A stretch of 64,000 nucleotides of DNA from Streptomyces glomeratus (lineage in GTDB: Bacteria; Actinomycetota; Actinomycetes; Streptomycetales; Streptomycetaceae). Position 1 is the stretch's first letter. Every line of letters begins with the position of its first letter. Of the stretch, positions 26,037-35,856 are shown piece by piece. The notes under the pieces were generated by a model that made no database searches, had not been told where the DNA came from, and saw only the letters and a program-made list of their open reading frames with translations. The DNA lies in assembly GCF_021462825.1 (NCBI RefSeq), contig NZ_JAKEEB010000006.1, forward strand, positions 186,001-250,000, read 5' to 3'. A program made the position numbers and the translations under genes.

Positions 26037-27055
26037 TGACCAGCACCACCCGCAACGCCAACCTGCTCGACCCCGGCTTCGAGCTGACTCTCCGCCCGAT
26101 GCGCTACCCGGACTTCTACGAGCGCTACCGGGACGCCATCAAGAACACCTGGACCGTCGAGGAGGTCGACCTCCACTCGGACGTCGCCGACCTGGCGAAG
26201 CTCACGCCGGCCGAGCAGCATCTGATCGGCCGCCTGGTGGCCTTCTTCGCGACGGGTGACTCGATCGTCGCGAACAACCTGGTGCTGACGCTGTACAAGC
26301 ACATCAACTCACCGGAGGCGCGGCTGTACCTGAGCCGTCAGCTCTTCGAGGAGGCCGTGCACGTCCAGTTCTATCTGACGCTGCTGGACACCTACCTGCC
26401 CCACCCGGACGACCGCGCGGCGGCCTTCGCGGCCGTGGAGAAGATCCCCTCCATCCGCGAGAAGGCCGAGTTCTGCTTCACATGGATGGACTCGGTGGAG
26501 AAGCTGGACCGGCTGGAGACCAAGGCCGACCGACGCCGCTTCCTGCTCAATCTGATCTGCTTCGCCGCGTGCATCGAGGGCCTGTTCTTCTACGGGGCCT
26601 TCGCGTACGTCTACTGGTTCCGCAGCCGGGGCCTGCTGCACGGTCTGGCCACCGGAACCAACTGGGTGTTCCGGGACGAGACGATGCACATGTCGTTCGC
26701 CTTCGACGTCGTGGACACCGTCCGCAAGGAGGAGCCGGACCTCTTCGACGACACGTTGCAGCAGCAGGTCACCGACATGCTGAGGGAGGCCGTCGCCGCC
26801 GAGCTGCAGTTCGCGCGGGACCTGTGCGGTGACGGCCTGCCCGGTATGAACACCGACTCAATGCGGCAGTACCTGGAGTGCGTCGCCGACCAGCGCCTCA
26901 CGCGCCTCGGCTTCGCCCCGGTGTACGGCTCGGAGAACCCCTTCTCCTTCATGGAGCTCCAGGGTGTTCAGGAGCTGACCAACTTCTTCGAGCGGCGTCC
27001 GTCGGCGTACCAGGTGGCGGTGGAGGGCACCGTCGACCTGGACGAGGACTTCTGA
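26036..27055 (+). CDS. nrdB: class Ia ribonucleotide reductase small subunit
   Basis: A 339-residue R2 protein holding the di-iron/tyrosyl radical cofactor. Metal ligands are visible in FFATGDSI (Asp), LFEEAVHVQFY (Glu, His, with the radical Tyr four residues after the His), CIEGLFF (Glu), and FRDETMHMSFA (Glu, His). The C-terminal tail (VDLDEDF) should dock into NrdA. It is coupled to nrdA through a TAATG overlap. In S. coelicolor a third gene, nrdS, follows; here a terminator comes next instead. Confidence 0.95.
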   Translation: MTSTTRNANLLDPGFELTLRPMRYPDFYERYRDAIKNTWTVEEVDLHSDVADLAKLTPAEQHLIGRLVAFFATGDSIVANNLVLTLYKHINSPEARLYLSRQLFEEAVHVQFYLTLLDTYLPHPDDRAAAFAAVEKIPSIREKAEFCFTWMDSVEKLDRLETKADRRRFLLNLICFAACIEGLFFYGAFAYVYWFRSRGLLHGLATGTNWVFRDETMHMSFAFDVVDTVRKEEPDLFDDTLQQQVTDMLREAVAAELQFARDLCGDGLPGMNTDSMRQYLECVADQRLTRLGFAPVYGSENPFSFMELQGVQELTNFFERRPSAYQVAVEGTVDLDEDF

Positions 27056-27106
27056 GGCTCCGCCGCCCTCGGCTGACTGCCCTGGTCACGGCACCGGCCG
27101 GCTGCC

Positions 27107-27147
27107 GGCGCACGTTCAGTGGCCCCGAGGCCGCCTGAACGTGCGCC
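27107..27147. terminator. bidirectional terminator between nrdB and the P450 gene
   Basis: A perfect 13-bp stem (27107-27119 with 27135-27147) carries a 15-base loop that can itself form a GGCC/GGCC stem. It lies between convergent genes. Confidence 0.9.
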
Positions 27148-27154
27148 TGTCCGG

Positions 27155-28528
27155 TCACCGCGGCAGCGCCCGCAGCAGCAGCCGGCGCGGCCGCAGCGTG
27201 ATGCCGATACGGAGCCTCGGGTCGGACCCGGGCCCCTCCTCGAAGCGGTAGGCGGACGCCAGCTCCGCCGCGATCAATGTGAGTTCGGCCATCGAGAAGT
27301 GGTCTCCGGGGCACTTCCGGTTGCCGACGCCGAACGGCGTCATCGCGTACTTCGGGACGTCCTTGGCGCGCTCCGGCTGCCAGCGATGGGGGTCGAACCG
27401 CTCGGGCCGCTCGTAGGAGCGCGGGTCGCGCTGGATCGCGTAGGGGCTGTACACGACGTCCGCCCCGGCCGGAATGCGGTACCCGCCGAGCCGGGTGTCG
27501 GTCACCGCCCGCCGCGTCAATATCCATACAGCGGGGCGCACACGCATTGTCTCGAAGACGACATCGGCGGTGTACGTCAGCTTCCGGACGTCCTCGAATA
27601 CGACCGGCCTGCCACCCGTCACGGTTTTCACTTCGTCGCGGATCTTGTCGGCCTGTTCCGGGTGATCCGTGAGCACCTGGAGAAGCGACATGACCATGGA
27701 GCCCACTGTTTCACTGCCGGCCGTGACTATCGCAACGACCTGGTCGTGAATCTCCTGTTCCCCAATGGGCTCACCGTTGTGGTCCTTCGCCTCCAGCAAA
27801 GCCATCAGCAAATCGTTCGGCTTTTGACCGGATGCCCGGCGTGCGGCCACGATCTCATCGACCAGGAGATGCAAATCGGCCAATGACCGGTTGAATGCGC
27901 GATTGGCCGGAAGCGGCAGCCGGTACAGCGGTCCGAGCGGTATCACCATGCGCTGGTACATGCCGCTGAAGAGCGTGGCGAGAGCGGCGCAGATCCGTTC
28001 GGCCCGCTCGTCCATGTACGTGCCGCCCATCAGACAGCGGGCGGCTATGCGCACCGCGACACGGAACGACTCCGTCGTGACGTCGATGGCCGCGGCGGAC
28101 CGCCAGCGCTCCGCGAGCGCGCGCGCCTCCTCCACCATGACCGGCCCGTAGCCGGGGACGGCCTCCCGCCTGAAGGCGGGCTGGATGGCCCGCCGCTGAC
28201 GCTGGTGCAGCGGCCCGGTGCTGGTGGCGACGCCCTCCTTGCCGAGCAGCTCGTCCAGGGACTCCCACAGCGGGCCGCCTATCTCGAAGTCGGTGCTCAG
28301 CGCGAGTGCACCGGCGAGCGCCGGGGTGGTGACCGCGTACACCGTCTTCGGCCCGAGCCTCAGCCGGACCACGCCACCGTCCTCCCGCAGCCGGCCCAGA
28401 AAGCCGAGCGGGTCGCGGAAGAGCTTCCAGCCATGGCCCAGCAGGGGGACGCCTCCCGCGGCGAGCGGCGGCACGCCCGAAGCCGCCGTCTCCTCGGGCG
28501 CCTTCGAACCGACCGATTCCAGGGTCAT
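27155..28528 (-). CDS. cytochrome P450, CYP170 type (albaflavenone synthase)
   Basis: A 457-residue P450. The heme-ligand loop is [13 protein letters not shown] (about residues 400-412), the I-helix motif AGSET, and the K-helix ExxR is in FETMRVRP. It overlaps the epi-isozizaene synthase gene by four bases, as in S. coelicolor, where CYP170A1 oxidises epi-isozizaene twice at the allylic position to albaflavenone. CYP170A1 also has a second, terpene-synthase active site; the equivalent region here ([16 protein letters not shown]) has Asn where an Asp pair would be expected, so that side activity is uncertain. Confidence 0.9.
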   Translation of the reverse strand: MTLESVGSKAPEETAASGVPPLAAGGVPLLGHGWKLFRDPLGFLGRLREDGGVVRLRLGPKTVYAVTTPALAGALALSTDFEIGGPLWESLDELLGKEGVATSTGPLHQRQRRAIQPAFRREAVPGYGPVMVEEARALAERWRSAAAIDVTTESFRVAVRIAARCLMGGTYMDERAERICAALATLFSGMYQRMVIPLGPLYRLPLPANRAFNRSLADLHLLVDEIVAARRASGQKPNDLLMALLEAKDHNGEPIGEQEIHDQVVAIVTAGSETVGSMVMSLLQVLTDHPEQADKIRDEVKTVTGGRPVVFEDVRKLTYTADVVFETMRVRPAVWILTRRAVTDTRLGGYRIPAGADVVYSPYAIQRDPRSYERPERFDPHRWQPERAKDVPKYAMTPFGVGNRKCPGDHFSMAELTLIAAELASAYRFEEGPGSDPRLRIGITLRPRRLLLRALPR

Positions 28529-29610
28529 TTCTCACCTGCCGCTTCATTGTCGACGTACGGGGGTGTCGTGCGGTCGTCCCAGCTGTCGACCATGTAGCGG
28601 CCGGATTCGTGGTGGAACCAGTACACGGCACTGAACCAGTTCCGCATGTTTGCGACGATCGCCTTCACAGTGCTGCTCAATTCCTTTCCCTGTACGGTGA
28701 CACCCGCGAGGGATTCGGCGAACCGCAGCGCCTCCTTTTCGGCGGCGAGGAAATCGGATATGCACCCCTCGACCCGCCGCCGCATTTCTCTGACGGCCTC
28801 TTCCAGGGTCATGCCCTCGTGGTGGATGAGACAGATTCCGAGATTGTGGACCTCGTCTCCCGCGATTTCCTTGGGGAGGGAACACAGATCGTTGTACCAG
28901 GCGGCGAACTCCTGGCTCAGCAGCGCCGCCCGCCGGTATGCGGGGTGTTTCCGCACGGCGTCGGGCAGTTCGCATCCCGCGCTGGGCTCGAGCAGGTCGG
29001 TCCAGATCCAGTGTGCGAAGGTGAGCCGCCTCAGCTCCAGGTAGGCGTCGACGGTCGGGACGGTCCCGCGGGTGCGGTTGCGGAACTCCCGGTCGTACGC
29101 CTCGATCACCGCGTGGAAGTGCCGGGCGAAGCGCGCGTTCCACCGCTCGCCGAGGAACGAGTACAGGCGCCCCACGCTGTCCGCGAACCCCGCGACCACG
29201 GGGTCCGGGTGGTGCAGATGGTGCCCGGGTGCGTCCAGGGCCGCGTGCAGCGAGAACCTCAGCCTCCGCCAGGCGGCAGGCCGGCGGTGGACGATGTCAC
29301 GGTCGTGGCGGTCGTCCCAGACGAAGAACCACGCGCTGTAGTCCGCGATCGCCTGCAGGACCTCGTCGGCGGCGTCCAGGTAGTAGCCCGCCATGAGGTC
29401 GGTGTAGCACAGTCCGTCGGCATGCTCCTCGACCTTGTGCTCCGGCATGAGCCGCTTTTCGAGCAGCCAGGAACGCGTCTTCTCCTGCAGGCAGGGCCAA
29501 TACGGGTGCAGACGACGGGGAAACGCGGCCTCGATGACCGGCAGGGCGAGCGCCGGTGGTACCGCAACCGCGGTCGTCGTCGATGAAGTGCTGTGTGGGA
29601 AAGCTGGCAC
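28525..29610 (-). CDS. epi-isozizaene synthase (sesquiterpene cyclase)
   Basis: A 361-residue class I terpene cyclase converting farnesyl diphosphate to epi-isozizaene, the same length as the S. coelicolor enzyme. The Asp-rich metal motif is in [10 protein letters not shown] and the NSE triad in [11 protein letters not shown] (both bind Mg2+). The C-terminal [15 protein letters not shown] closes the active site. GTG 29610 is chosen because GAGAGGGG lies seven bases upstream; the frame is open for 45 more codons without support. It is first in a two-gene operon with the P450. Confidence 0.94.
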   Translation of the reverse strand: MPAFPHSTSSTTTAVAVPPALALPVIEAAFPRRLHPYWPCLQEKTRSWLLEKRLMPEHKVEEHADGLCYTDLMAGYYLDAADEVLQAIADYSAWFFVWDDRHDRDIVHRRPAAWRRLRFSLHAALDAPGHHLHHPDPVVAGFADSVGRLYSFLGERWNARFARHFHAVIEAYDREFRNRTRGTVPTVDAYLELRRLTFAHWIWTDLLEPSAGCELPDAVRKHPAYRRAALLSQEFAAWYNDLCSLPKEIAGDEVHNLGICLIHHEGMTLEEAVREMRRRVEGCISDFLAAEKEALRFAESLAGVTVQGKELSSTVKAIVANMRNWFSAVYWFHHESGRYMVDSWDDRTTPPYVDNEAAGEK

Positions 29611-29829
29611 GAACAAACCCCTCTCAGCCGCCGGTTGGCGCCGCGCCCCTCCCGCCGTGCCGGGCGCGCGCCGTTGCGTATCCCCGCGCTTTCCATTCAG
29701 CACCACAACTGACCGGTCTGGGAACGGATTTGGCTCACCTATCACTGACCGTGCCGAGAATATGCCTTGTGTGACTGAATATGTGTCAGTTCAACTGTGC
29801 CCAGGATCGAATGTGCGACGCACACATGA

Positions 29830-29868
29830 ACGACGCCTGGTCGGGGGCGGTGCCCGGCCAGGCGTCGT
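29830..29868 (-). terminator. hairpin after the deformylase gene
   Basis: An 11-bp perfect stem (29830-29840 with 29858-29868) and a GC-rich loop start 13 bases beyond the deformylase stop. The 270-base spacer up to the terpene cyclase also holds an ACTGA-N7-TCAGT repeat (29774-29790), possibly in the cyclase promoter. Confidence 0.8.
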
Positions 29869-29880
29869 CGGCCACGGATC

Positions 29881-30531
29881 TCAGTCGTTGGCCACCACGG
29901 GGTAGCGGGGCTCGTTCTCGGCCATCTGCCGCAGGGCGTCCTTGCGCTCCCGCTTGGACAGCCGGTCGATGTACAGGTAGCCGTACAGATGGTCCGTCTC
30001 GTGCTGCAAACACCGGGCGAAGTAACCGGTCCCACGCACCTTGATCGGGTTGCCCTTCTCGTCCTGCCCGGTCACCTCGGCGTAGTCGGGCCGGGCGAGC
30101 GGCGCGTACGCGGTCGGCACGGACAGGCAGCCCTCGTTGCTGTCGTCGAGGCGGCGGCGGTCGGCGGGCAGGTCGACGAGCTTGGGGTTGCAGACGACGC
30201 CCACGTGCCGCACGCCCTCGTCGTCCTGGCAGTCGTAGACGAAGACCTTCAGGTCGACGCCGATCTGGTTGGCGGCCAGGCCCACACCCTCGGCGGTGCG
30301 CTGGCTGGCGAACATGTCCGCGACCAGCCGGTCCAGCTCCGGGCCGAACTCGGTGACGTCCTTGCACTCCCTGTGCAGCACCGGGTTCCCGAAGACCGTG
30401 ATCGGCCGCGAGGTGCCGCGCTCACGCCAGGCCGTCTCACGCTCGTCGGTGTCCTGGGTGTCGATGACGAAGCCATCGTCGTCCACGGGGAGCACGCCCG
30501 CGTGCTGCTGATCGGTGTCCTGCTGCGCCAT
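29881..30531 (-). CDS. def: peptide deformylase
   Basis: A 216-residue metal-dependent deformylase that removes the formyl group from new proteins. The three PDF motifs are present: [16 protein letters not shown] (metal Cys), and HETDHLYG (metal His pair and catalytic Glu). An acidic, apparently flexible extension of about 45 residues precedes the catalytic domain. The start at 30531 (MAQQDTD) is preferred, but ATG 30558 is in frame. Streptomyces carry several def genes. Confidence 0.92.
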   Translation of the reverse strand: MAQQDTDQQHAGVLPVDDDGFVIDTQDTDERETAWRERGTSRPITVFGNPVLHRECKDVTEFGPELDRLVADMFASQRTAEGVGLAANQIGVDLKVFVYDCQDDEGVRHVGVVCNPKLVDLPADRRRLDDSNEGCLSVPTAYAPLARPDYAEVTGQDEKGNPIKVRGTGYFARCLQHETDHLYGYLYIDRLSKRERKDALRQMAENEPRYPVVAND

Positions 30532-30628
30532 GACCGACGTATGCCTTCCTGCAACCATGGGAAAATCCTGCCAGTACAGACTACGGTGCGTGCCCGGGTG
30601 CCTCCCGGGGATCCGCGAGCCGCCCTGG

Positions 30629-31609
30629 TCAGCAGACCTCTTCCAGATCCCGCCAGTCCCGGGAGTCCGGGCTGTCCGCGACCCAGCCGTCGAGCAGCCC
30701 CCGCACCAGCGAGGCGGGGGCCGCGATGCCGCACTCCCGCTCGGGCACCCACAGCTGCCCGTCCGTGCGGTGCCCCAGCGGTCCCGGGTGCCCGGGCTCG
30801 CTGTGGTCGTGCGGATCGAGGTGCTCGCCCTCGCCCTCGTCGGACGGCATCCGGGACTCGGAGCACGCGCGGCACAGCAGCCGCACGGACGAGGACCAGT
30901 CCTCGGCGGCGAAACCGGCGTCGGCGGCCAGCTGCTCCAGCGCGTCCCGGTCGTCCTCGGTCGCGGCCTCCAGCAGCACGACCCAGGTGGGCACCGGCGA
31001 GGGCGCCCACAGCTCGATCTCGTCGAAGACCGGATAGGCGTGCCCGGCGGCCGTGGTGCGCTCGCCGTTCGGCACGCCGTCGTGCAGCACGACCTCGCCC
31101 CAGCGGCGCCCGGAGGACGGCAGCGGGATGGAGAGCACCTCGATGCGCGCGGGATCCAGCCGGCGCCCCCACACGACCTCGGCCTCGCCCTCCGGCGACA
31201 GCCGCACGGCGGCGCTGCCCAGCTCCATCCCGGCGGGCTCTGCGGAGACGGTGGCACCACCGGGCACCCGCAGGCCGTACGCCTGCCAGGCGCGGCGGGC
31301 CAGCGGCCAGTCCTGCAGGGCGGTGGCGGCGATGCCCACGTTCCACCAGTCCGGGGCGCCCGCCTCCCGCTCGAGCAGGGCCACGGCGCGCAGCCCGGCC
31401 GCGCGGGCCTGCTCCCAGTCGTGGCGGAACTTGTGCAGCAGGGCGAGGTTGAACCAGGACTCCGACAGCCACGGCTCCAGGTCCGCGGCACGGGTCAGCA
31501 GCGCACCCGCGTCCTCGTAGCGGCCGTCGCCGATCAGCGTGAACGCGCGGTCGGTGGCCTGCCGCCAGGAGGCGGAGGGCCGGTGCCGTCCCTTCCCGAA
31601 GATCCTCAC
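30629..31609 (-). CDS. tetratricopeptide-repeat-like protein
   Basis: A 326-residue cytosolic protein. Residues about 10-110 form helical repeats ([24 protein letters not shown] and the following pairs) like TPR; the middle is a beta-rich region, and the C-terminal half contains a CRAC motif and a His/Asp/Glu-rich stretch ([10 protein letters not shown]) that could bind metal. Homologues occur next to deformylase genes in Streptomyces. No enzymatic role is apparent. GTG 31609 is preferred because GGCGGG precedes it and because the in-frame codons upstream lie in a tandem repeat. Confidence 0.65.
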   Translation of the reverse strand: MRIFGKGRHRPSASWRQATDRAFTLIGDGRYEDAGALLTRAADLEPWLSESWFNLALLHKFRHDWEQARAAGLRAVALLEREAGAPDWWNVGIAATALQDWPLARRAWQAYGLRVPGGATVSAEPAGMELGSAAVRLSPEGEAEVVWGRRLDPARIEVLSIPLPSSGRRWGEVVLHDGVPNGERTTAAGHAYPVFDEIELWAPSPVPTWVVLLEAATEDDRDALEQLAADAGFAAEDWSSSVRLLCRACSESRMPSDEGEGEHLDPHDHSEPGHPGPLGHRTDGQLWVPERECGIAAPASLVRGLLDGWVADSPDSRDWRDLEEVC

Positions 31610-31656
31610 GATTCCCGCCTGCCAGTCCCTTGCGATTCCCGCCTGCCGGTTCCCTG
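31609..31656. repeat. 24-bp tandem duplication
   Basis: Two adjacent 24-base units (31609-31632 and 31633-31656) differ at three positions. They sit at and just upstream of the proposed start of the TPR-like gene and duplicate its ribosome-site region. Confidence 0.7.
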
Positions 31657-31745
31657 CCGTCCGCGGGGTCACGCGCGAGTGCCCCCGAACACCCTCTCCT
31701 GGCATCCAACCACGTACCGCCGGACGGGCGCTCATTACCCATGGG

Positions 31746-32990
31746 TTACCCCGCTGTCGGCAAGGTCAGACCGTCTCTCTGCAACACCCTCGCGAGTGAC
31801 TCCACGACCTCCGGCTCGTAGTCGCCGGCGCAGGCGAGGCGCAGCCGCTCCAGTGCGCTGAGGGGCCCTCCGGGCCCCGCCTCCTCCCGCGCCATCTCCT
31901 CGTAGGCGTTCACGGCACGGACGATCCTGGCGCTGACCGGCTGCTCCGGGTAGGGGTCGGCCTGCCGCTCCACGACGACGGCGACCTCGGCGTCCACCCC
32001 GGTCTGCCGTACGACGGCGCCGCCGAGGAGCGCGATGCGCCGCTGCTCCTCGACGGGCAGCGCGGCGGTGGCGCCCGCGGGCACCGGGTCGACAAGGCTG
32101 AGCTGCCCGATGTCGTGCATCAGCGCCGCGTACTCCAGCACGGTCAGCTCGGGCCCGCTCAGGCCCAGCTCCCGGCCGACGGCCAGGCTGAGCGCGGCGA
32201 CGCGCCGGGCGTGTCCGGGGGGCGTGTACCCGGCGATCTCGGTTGCGCGGGCCAGGGAGGCGATGGTCTGCCGGTAGGTGGCGCGCACGGCCGCGTAGCG
32301 CCGGTAGGAGAGCTGGGTGAGCAGCAGCGGCAGCGAGAAGACGGGCAGCGCCCACAGGCCCACCACCGCGACGGCCGGTGACATCACGGCACCGGTCGCG
32401 CAGACGGCGGAGCCGATGCCGAGCCTGGCGCGCAGTTCGTCGCGCAGCAGCGGCCCGAACGGCCAGCGGGTACGGGAGTGTGCCAGGGCGGCGGCGAGCA
32501 CGGCGTCGCACAGGGTGGTGAGCACCAGCAGGGCGACGACGAGCAGCGTGTACGCGGGCCCGCCCCAGCCGTGGGGTCCGGCCTGGCGGTAGACCGGCTG
32601 GAAGCAGACGGCGGTGAAGCCCACGGTCAGCAGGCGGCGGGTGAGGTGGTCGGCGGTGGAGCGGTGGCCCCGGGCCACGTGCGGGACGCAGCCGGCGAGA
32701 GCGGCCGCGAGGACCACGGTGACCACCTGGGCCACCCCGTGGTGGGTGGGCCGTCCGGCGATCTGCCCGAGCAGGGCGTAGGAGAGCGCCCCGGCCGCGC
32801 CGAGGGGTGCGGGCTCCCGCTCGCCGATGCCGCTCCACCGGGACAGCTCCCCCACCGCGACGAGGGCCCCGAAGGCGAGGGCGACGGCGGGTTCGTCCAG
32901 GCCCCGCCAGAGGGTCAGGCCGAGACAGCCCGCGGCGAGCAGCGCGGCCGTCGTGTGGGCGAGGACGAGGGGCGCGCGGCCCGCGGTCAT
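31746..32990 (-). CDS. membrane protein with cytosolic HD domain
   Basis: A 414-residue protein. About seven hydrophobic helices (residues 5-220) are followed by an HD domain: the metal motif is YAALMHDIGQL, preceded by PPGHARRVAALSLA. The later part lacks a clear GYP motif, so cyclic-di-GMP hydrolysis is not assured. The ATG overlaps the stop of the upstream HD-GYP gene (ATGA). The two are likely paralogues acting together in signal turnover. Confidence 0.82.
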   Translation of the reverse strand: MTAGRAPLVLAHTTAALLAAGCLGLTLWRGLDEPAVALAFGALVAVGELSRWSGIGEREPAPLGAAGALSYALLGQIAGRPTHHGVAQVVTVVLAAALAGCVPHVARGHRSTADHLTRRLLTVGFTAVCFQPVYRQAGPHGWGGPAYTLLVVALLVLTTLCDAVLAAALAHSRTRWPFGPLLRDELRARLGIGSAVCATGAVMSPAVAVVGLWALPVFSLPLLLTQLSYRRYAAVRATYRQTIASLARATEIAGYTPPGHARRVAALSLAVGRELGLSGPELTVLEYAALMHDIGQLSLVDPVPAGATAALPVEEQRRIALLGGAVVRQTGVDAEVAVVVERQADPYPEQPVSARIVRAVNAYEEMAREEAGPGGPLSALERLRLACAGDYEPEVVESLARVLQRDGLTLPTAG

Positions 32991-34381
32991 GCGCCGCCCC
33001 CGCCGGGTACCCGCCCGGCCGGCTGACCGGCCACGGGCAGGGCCGGCGGCGGTGCCGCGTTCCCGCGCTCCTCCTCGGCGGTCACCACCGGGTGCCAGCC
33101 GTGCCGGTCCAGCGCGCGGATCAGCGCGCGCACCATCGCCGGGTCGAACTGCGTGCCCGAGCACCGCTCCAGTTCCCGAAGCGCGGCCGCGACGGGGCGG
33201 GCGCGCCGGTAGGAACGGGTCGAGGTCATCGCGTCGAAGGCGTCGGCGACCGCGACCACCCGCGCGCACTCCGGGATCTGCCGGCCTCTCAGCCCGTAGG
33301 GGTATCCGGTGCCGTCGAGCCGCTCGTGGTGGTGGAGGATCGCCGACCGCGCCTCGCCGAGGAACCCGATGCCGCGGACCATCTCGTGGCCGTACTCGGG
33401 GTGCAGCTCGATGATCCGGCGTTCCTCGGGGGTGAGCGGCCCGTCCTTGCGCAACAGCCGGGTGGGCACTCCGAGTTTGCCCACGTCGTGCAGGATGCCG
33501 GCGAACCGCAGCACCTCCACGCGCCGGTCGTGCAGGCCCAGCTCGCGCGCGATCATCATGGAGGCCTGCCCCACCCGTTCGCTGTGGCCGCGGGTGTAGC
33601 CGTCCTTGAGGTCGACGGCCTGGACGAGCGCGCGGATCGTCGCCTGATGGGCGGCCCGCTCCCGGTGGTACTGGGCGAAGACCCAGCAGGAGACGTACAT
33701 GGGCAGCAGCACGAGCAGCGCGGTCACGGGCCCGTAGGGGCTGCGCCACAGCACCGCCATCATCAGCCCGGCGAGCCCGTGCACGGCGACGGGCGCGAGG
33801 GAGCGCAGGAACAGCCCGCGCCAGGCGGTGCGCGCCGGTACGCGCTCGGCCAGCGTCAGGATACCGCCGTCGAGCGCGGTCAGCGCCAGGCAGAACGCCA
33901 GGACCGCCGCCCCGGCGGTCAGCAGTGCGTCGGGGAAGTGGGGGCCGGCGACCGCGTCCCGGCCGCCGAGGGACCAGTGGACGCGGGATGCGGCCCACAC
34001 GGCGAGGGCGAGCCGCGCGGCCCGCCAGCCGCGGCGCAGCCATGAGGGCCGCTCGGCGACGCGGGCGAGCAGGGCACCGGGCAGGGGCACGAACGCGGCG
34101 GCCGCGGGCGGCAGCAGAAAGGCCCCGGCGAGCAGCACGGGGTAGACGGTGCCCATTCCCTCGAGGGCCCGGCGGCCGAAGGGGGGCGTCGGGGATCCCC
34201 CCGCTCGGCTGCGGCCGAGAGCCCGGGGCAGGGGCAGCTGCTCGCAGCCAGCGTGGAGCGCGGCGAGCAGCGCGATCGCCGACCAGGGGACGGGAAGCTC
34301 CGGCAGGGGAGCCACGCACAGCAGGGCGCCGAGGACGGCGCAGCCGACGTATGCGGCTGCCGACGGCCGGACCGGCCCCAT
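32987..34381 (-). CDS. membrane HD-GYP-type phosphohydrolase
   Basis: A 464-residue protein. Five to seven hydrophobic segments (residues 5-245) precede an HD-GYP domain: GHSERVGQ, FAGILHDVGKLG (HD), HPEYGHEMV, ILHHHERLDGTGYPYGL (GYP-type), and VADAFDAMTS. Such domains hydrolyse cyclic-di-GMP or related dinucleotides. ATG 34381 follows GGGGGGAGG. A dispersed palindrome (34189-34231) encodes about residues 51-64 in an N-terminal loop. Confidence 0.87.
   Translation of the reverse strand: MGPVRPSAAAYVGCAVLGALLCVAPLPELPVPWSAIALLAALHAGCEQLPLPRALGRSRAGGSPTPPFGRRALEGMGTVYPVLLAGAFLLPPAAAAFVPLPGALLARVAERPSWLRRGWRAARLALAVWAASRVHWSLGGRDAVAGPHFPDALLTAGAAVLAFCLALTALDGGILTLAERVPARTAWRGLFLRSLAPVAVHGLAGLMMAVLWRSPYGPVTALLVLLPMYVSCWVFAQYHRERAAHQATIRALVQAVDLKDGYTRGHSERVGQASMMIARELGLHDRRVEVLRFAGILHDVGKLGVPTRLLRKDGPLTPEERRIIELHPEYGHEMVRGIGFLGEARSAILHHHERLDGTGYPYGLRGRQIPECARVVAVADAFDAMTSTRSYRRARPVAAALRELERCSGTQFDPAMVRALIRALDRHGWHPVVTAEEERGNAAPPPALPVAGQPAGRVPGGGGA
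34189..34231 (-). repeat. dispersed Streptomyces palindromic repeat, copy 2 (inside the HD-GYP gene)
   Basis: This block shares the GGGG.TCCCCC-GCTCG and CCGAGAGC.CGGGG parts of copy 1 at 8467. Its centre is a perfect stem, CTCGGC-TGCG-GCCGAG (34204-34219). It is translated into a Gly/Arg/Pro-rich insertion between two hydrophobic segments. Confidence 0.6.
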
Positions 34382-34416
34382 GACGTACCTCCCCCCGAAC
34401 CCGCACCATGTCCCGG

Positions 34417-34432
34417 ACCGGGCGGGCCCGGT
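34417..34432 (-). terminator. short hairpin after sigR-rsrA
   Basis: ACCGGGC-GG-GCCCGGT is a perfect inverted repeat in the 239-base spacer between rsrA and the HD-GYP gene. It may end the sigR-rsrA transcript or only attenuate it. Confidence 0.4.
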
Positions 34433-34620
34433 CGTGCCATTCAGGCTGGGGAGCCTAGAGGGGAGGGCGGCCGACGGGTGTGGCTTTGGGGGGAATCCCT
34501 GGGCCCATGACCCACGGATTAGCACGTTCGGGTGACGGGCGATCGGGGATTGACCGCCGCCCCGAACAGAAGTTCACGACTTCGTGGCCGGGCGGTCGGG
34601 CTCCCCCGGGGCCGGGAGGT

Positions 34621-34923
34621 TCAGGACTCCTGCGGGGTCGCGGTCACATCGTGCTCGGGCACCGTCTGACCCGAGCGGATCAGCTCGATGCGGCCCATGA
34701 CCTTCGCCCGGAGGTCGGTCGGCACGTCGTCATGCCCACAGCAGCGCTTGACCAGCTTCTTCACGGCCTCTTCGAGGCCGTACTTCTCGAGGCACGGCGA
34801 GCACTCCTTGAAGTGCTGCTTGAACTTGGTGCGGTCGACGTCCGGCATCTCACTGTCGAGGAACTCGTAGAGATGGTCGAGGACCTCACTGCAGTCCGTC
34901 TCGTGCGGCTCTCCGCAGCTCAT
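34621..34923 (-). CDS. rsrA: zinc-binding redox-sensing anti-sigma factor RsrA
   Basis: A 100-residue ZAS-family anti-sigma factor. Cys3, Cys11, His37, Cys41, Cys44, Cys61 and Cys62 sit at exactly the positions of S. coelicolor RsrA, where C11, H37, C41 and C44 are critical to zinc binding and disulfide switching. Reduced RsrA holds SigR; thiol oxidation releases it. The ATG overlaps the sigR stop by four bases (ATGA), giving coupled synthesis. Confidence 0.97.
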   Translation of the reverse strand: MSCGEPHETDCSEVLDHLYEFLDSEMPDVDRTKFKQHFKECSPCLEKYGLEEAVKKLVKRCCGHDDVPTDLRAKVMGRIELIRSGQTVPEHDVTATPQES

Positions 34924-35603
34924 GAGCCCGAGCCTTTCGCTTCGTCCGAGTCTCCGGCGCCGGCCGGGACCAGCCCGCGCTCGCGGGCGTAGTCCTCGAG
35001 CATGCCGCGCAGTTGACGGCGGCCCCGGTGCAGCCGGGACATCACCGTGCCGATGGGTGTCCCCATGATGTCCGCGATCTCCTTGTACGCAAAGCCCTCT
35101 ACGTCCGCGAGATAGACGGCGATGCGGAATTCCTCGGGGATCGCCTGCAGCGCCTCCTTCACATCCGAGTCGGGCAGGTGGTCGAGCGCCTGCGACTCCG
35201 CGGAGCGCAGACCGGTCGACATGTGCGACTCGGCGCGGGCGAGCTGCCAGTCCTCGATCTCCTCGGCCGCGCTGCGCTGGGGTTCACGCTGCTTCTTGCG
35301 GTACGAGTTGATGAAGGTGTTGGTGAGGATCCGGTACAGCCAGGCCTTGAGGTTGGTGCCCTCGCGGAACTGGTGGAAGGACGCGTACGCCTTCGCGTAC
35401 GTCTCCTGCACCAGGTCCTCGGCGTCCGCCGGGTTACGCGTCATGCGCAGCGCGGCGGAGTACATCTGGTCGAGGAATTCGAGCGCGTCCCGCTCGAAGC
35501 GCGCACTGCGCTCGGCGGACGACTCGGCGCCCGTCCCCCGGCCCTCGGGCTGCTCCGCCTGGCCGTTTTCGGTCCCTGCGTCGGTACCGGTGACCGGACC
35601 CAC
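34920..35603 (-). CDS. sigR: ECF sigma factor SigR (thiol-oxidative stress)
   Basis: A 227-residue ECF sigma factor. Region 2 ([35 protein letters not shown]) and region 4 ([49 protein letters not shown]) are intact. GTG 35603 gives exactly the S. coelicolor SigR length. The frame continues 55 codons upstream to an ATG at 35768, matching the known longer, unstable SigR-prime isoform made from the SigR-dependent promoter. It drives thioredoxin, mycothiol and related genes and is controlled by RsrA. Confidence 0.96.
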   Translation of the reverse strand: MGPVTGTDAGTENGQAEQPEGRGTGAESSAERSARFERDALEFLDQMYSAALRMTRNPADAEDLVQETYAKAYASFHQFREGTNLKAWLYRILTNTFINSYRKKQREPQRSAAEEIEDWQLARAESHMSTGLRSAESQALDHLPDSDVKEALQAIPEEFRIAVYLADVEGFAYKEIADIMGTPIGTVMSRLHRGRRQLRGMLEDYARERGLVPAGAGDSDEAKGSGS

Positions 35604-35768
35604 CTCCTCCAGCGACGTGGCAGGACCGAGAGCGGTCCCACTGAGATCGGAGGATAGACGAACACCCTTACCCGCCGCCGCCCGAACAGGGGCGGCCTTC
35701 GACGCGTGCAGCACCGTCCAGTCCAGGTCAGCGCTGCTGCTGCGGCTCGGGCAGATGGTCGAACCCAT
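35604..35768 (-). other. sigR: N-terminal extension of the SigR-prime isoform
   Basis: These 55 in-frame codons begin at ATG 35768, with GAGAGGAAG about ten bases upstream, and lead into the SigR GTG. Established work in S. coelicolor shows a SigR-dependent transcript encoding an unstable isoform with a 55-residue extension. The identical extension length supports conservation. Confidence 0.8.
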
Positions 35769-35821
35769 GCGGCGGACTTCCTCTCGTCATGCGTGCAGCA
35801 CGGCCGGTGCCGTCTGACCCG

Positions 35822-35851
35822 CACAACAGTGCCCCGCCCCACAACATTCCC
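35822..35851 (-). promoter_or_regulatory. SigR-dependent autoregulatory promoter of sigR
   Basis: On the minus strand GGGAAT (35846-35851), an 18-base spacer, then GTTGTG (35822-35827) matches the SigR consensus GGAAT-N18-GTT. It lies about 55 bases upstream of the SigR-prime ATG and only a few bases past the stop of the hydrolase gene. Confidence 0.92.
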
Positions 35852-35856
35852 GGGCG

